Assembly (NCBI GenBank): GCA_040770645.1
Contig: JAXGIS010000003.1
Location: 62,001 to 126,000 of the forward strand
Origin: JAAYZX01 sp040770645
Lineage (GTDB): Bacteria > Actinomycetota > Thermoleophilia > RBG-16-64-13
Reading direction: 5' to 3'
Length of the DNA stretch: 64,000 nucleotides
This document shows, piece by piece, positions 63,856-64,000 of the stretch. The notes beneath the pieces are model-generated. The model ran no database searches. It was given only the letters and a program-made list of their open reading frames with translations, and was not told the origin of the DNA. A program made the translations under genes and the position numbers. The number at the start of each line of letters is the position of its first letter. Within the stretch, counting starts at the first letter, position 1.

Positions 63856-64000
63856 ATGGCTGCGCCTGCGCTCTACCCCAGGTTCGTGAACCCCCTTCAG
63901 ACCCGCCCCGCACCGCGCTTCCCCAACATGTGGCCATGGTGGGAGCGGGAACCATAGGCCCGGACATCGGCTACTACCTGAAACTGGCCATCCCAGAGCT
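63856..64000 (+). CDS. 3-hydroxyacyl-CoA dehydrogenase-like protein, N-terminal part (one frameshift)
   Basis: Gene cut by the window edge. ATG 63856 follows AGGAGGT by five bases and opens MAAPALYPRFVNPLQ. After a break near 63930 the reading HVAMVGAGTIGPDIGYYLKL shows the GxGxxG NAD loop of the 3-hydroxyacyl-CoA dehydrogenase / hydroxybutyryl-CoA dehydrogenase family. Only about 48 residues are visible, so other Rossmann dehydrogenases are possible. Confidence 0.55.

Overview
This window is high-GC bacterial chromosome with Gram-positive gene content: MurT/GatD, a LytR-CpsA-Psr protein, SufCB, PgpH and an FtsEX-linked M23 protein. Its housekeeping order is atpGDC, murA, secA, prfB, ftsEX, ctpA, rsmE, phoH, pgpH, ybeY, era, recO. 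Together these suggest a deep-branching, probably anaerobic actinomycetote. That placement is inference from gene content, since no rRNA gene is present. I found no tRNA, CRISPR array, insertion sequence or prophage.

Layout. 0-3.4 kb: end of the ATP synthase operon and murA. 3.5-10.4 kb: an LCP cell-wall protein with extra C-terminal domains, a methionine/adenosine salvage cluster (nucleoside phosphorylase-like, thermophile-type SAH hydrolase, mtnA), a sugar nucleotidyltransferase and comF. 10.5-29 kb: a core block from hpf and secA through recO, then guaB on the opposite strand. 29-34 kb: a tightly overlapping minus-strand operon murT, gatD, a small CxxC protein, a cysteine desulfurase and a DUF3343 protein. 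34-39 kb: a cytosolic reductive-dehalogenase-like protein coupled to an SDR, then a MoaD-like protein with SufC and SufB. 39-43 kb: a P-type ATPase and an Eis-like acetyltransferase. 43.3-48 kb: a TPP-riboswitch operon for thiamine or thiamine-precursor uptake (TPK, YkoF, YkoE, YkoD, YkoC). 48.4-60.9 kb: a divergent FadR-type regulator and a ten-gene operon joining a Liv-type ABC importer to a fused LutB-LutA protein, LutC and glycolate-oxidase-like GlcD, GlcE and GlcF. 61-64 kb: indolepyruvate:ferredoxin oxidoreductase (iorAB) and the start of a 3-hydroxyacyl-CoA dehydrogenase-like gene.

How they work together. The last 16 kb reads as a 2-hydroxyacid pathway: import by Liv, oxidation to 2-oxoacid by GlcDEF and the Lut proteins, then ferredoxin-linked conversion to acyl-CoA by IorAB, with further oxidation suggested by the gene at the edge. 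The final steps are inference.

Caution. About twenty genes are broken by one- or two-base indels although both halves still encode well-conserved protein. Where I could rebuild the site, most are a single base lost from a homopolymer run, which points to sequence error rather than gene decay. I annotate these as single genes and give the approximate break points. The exception is prfB, whose frameshift is the known programmed one.
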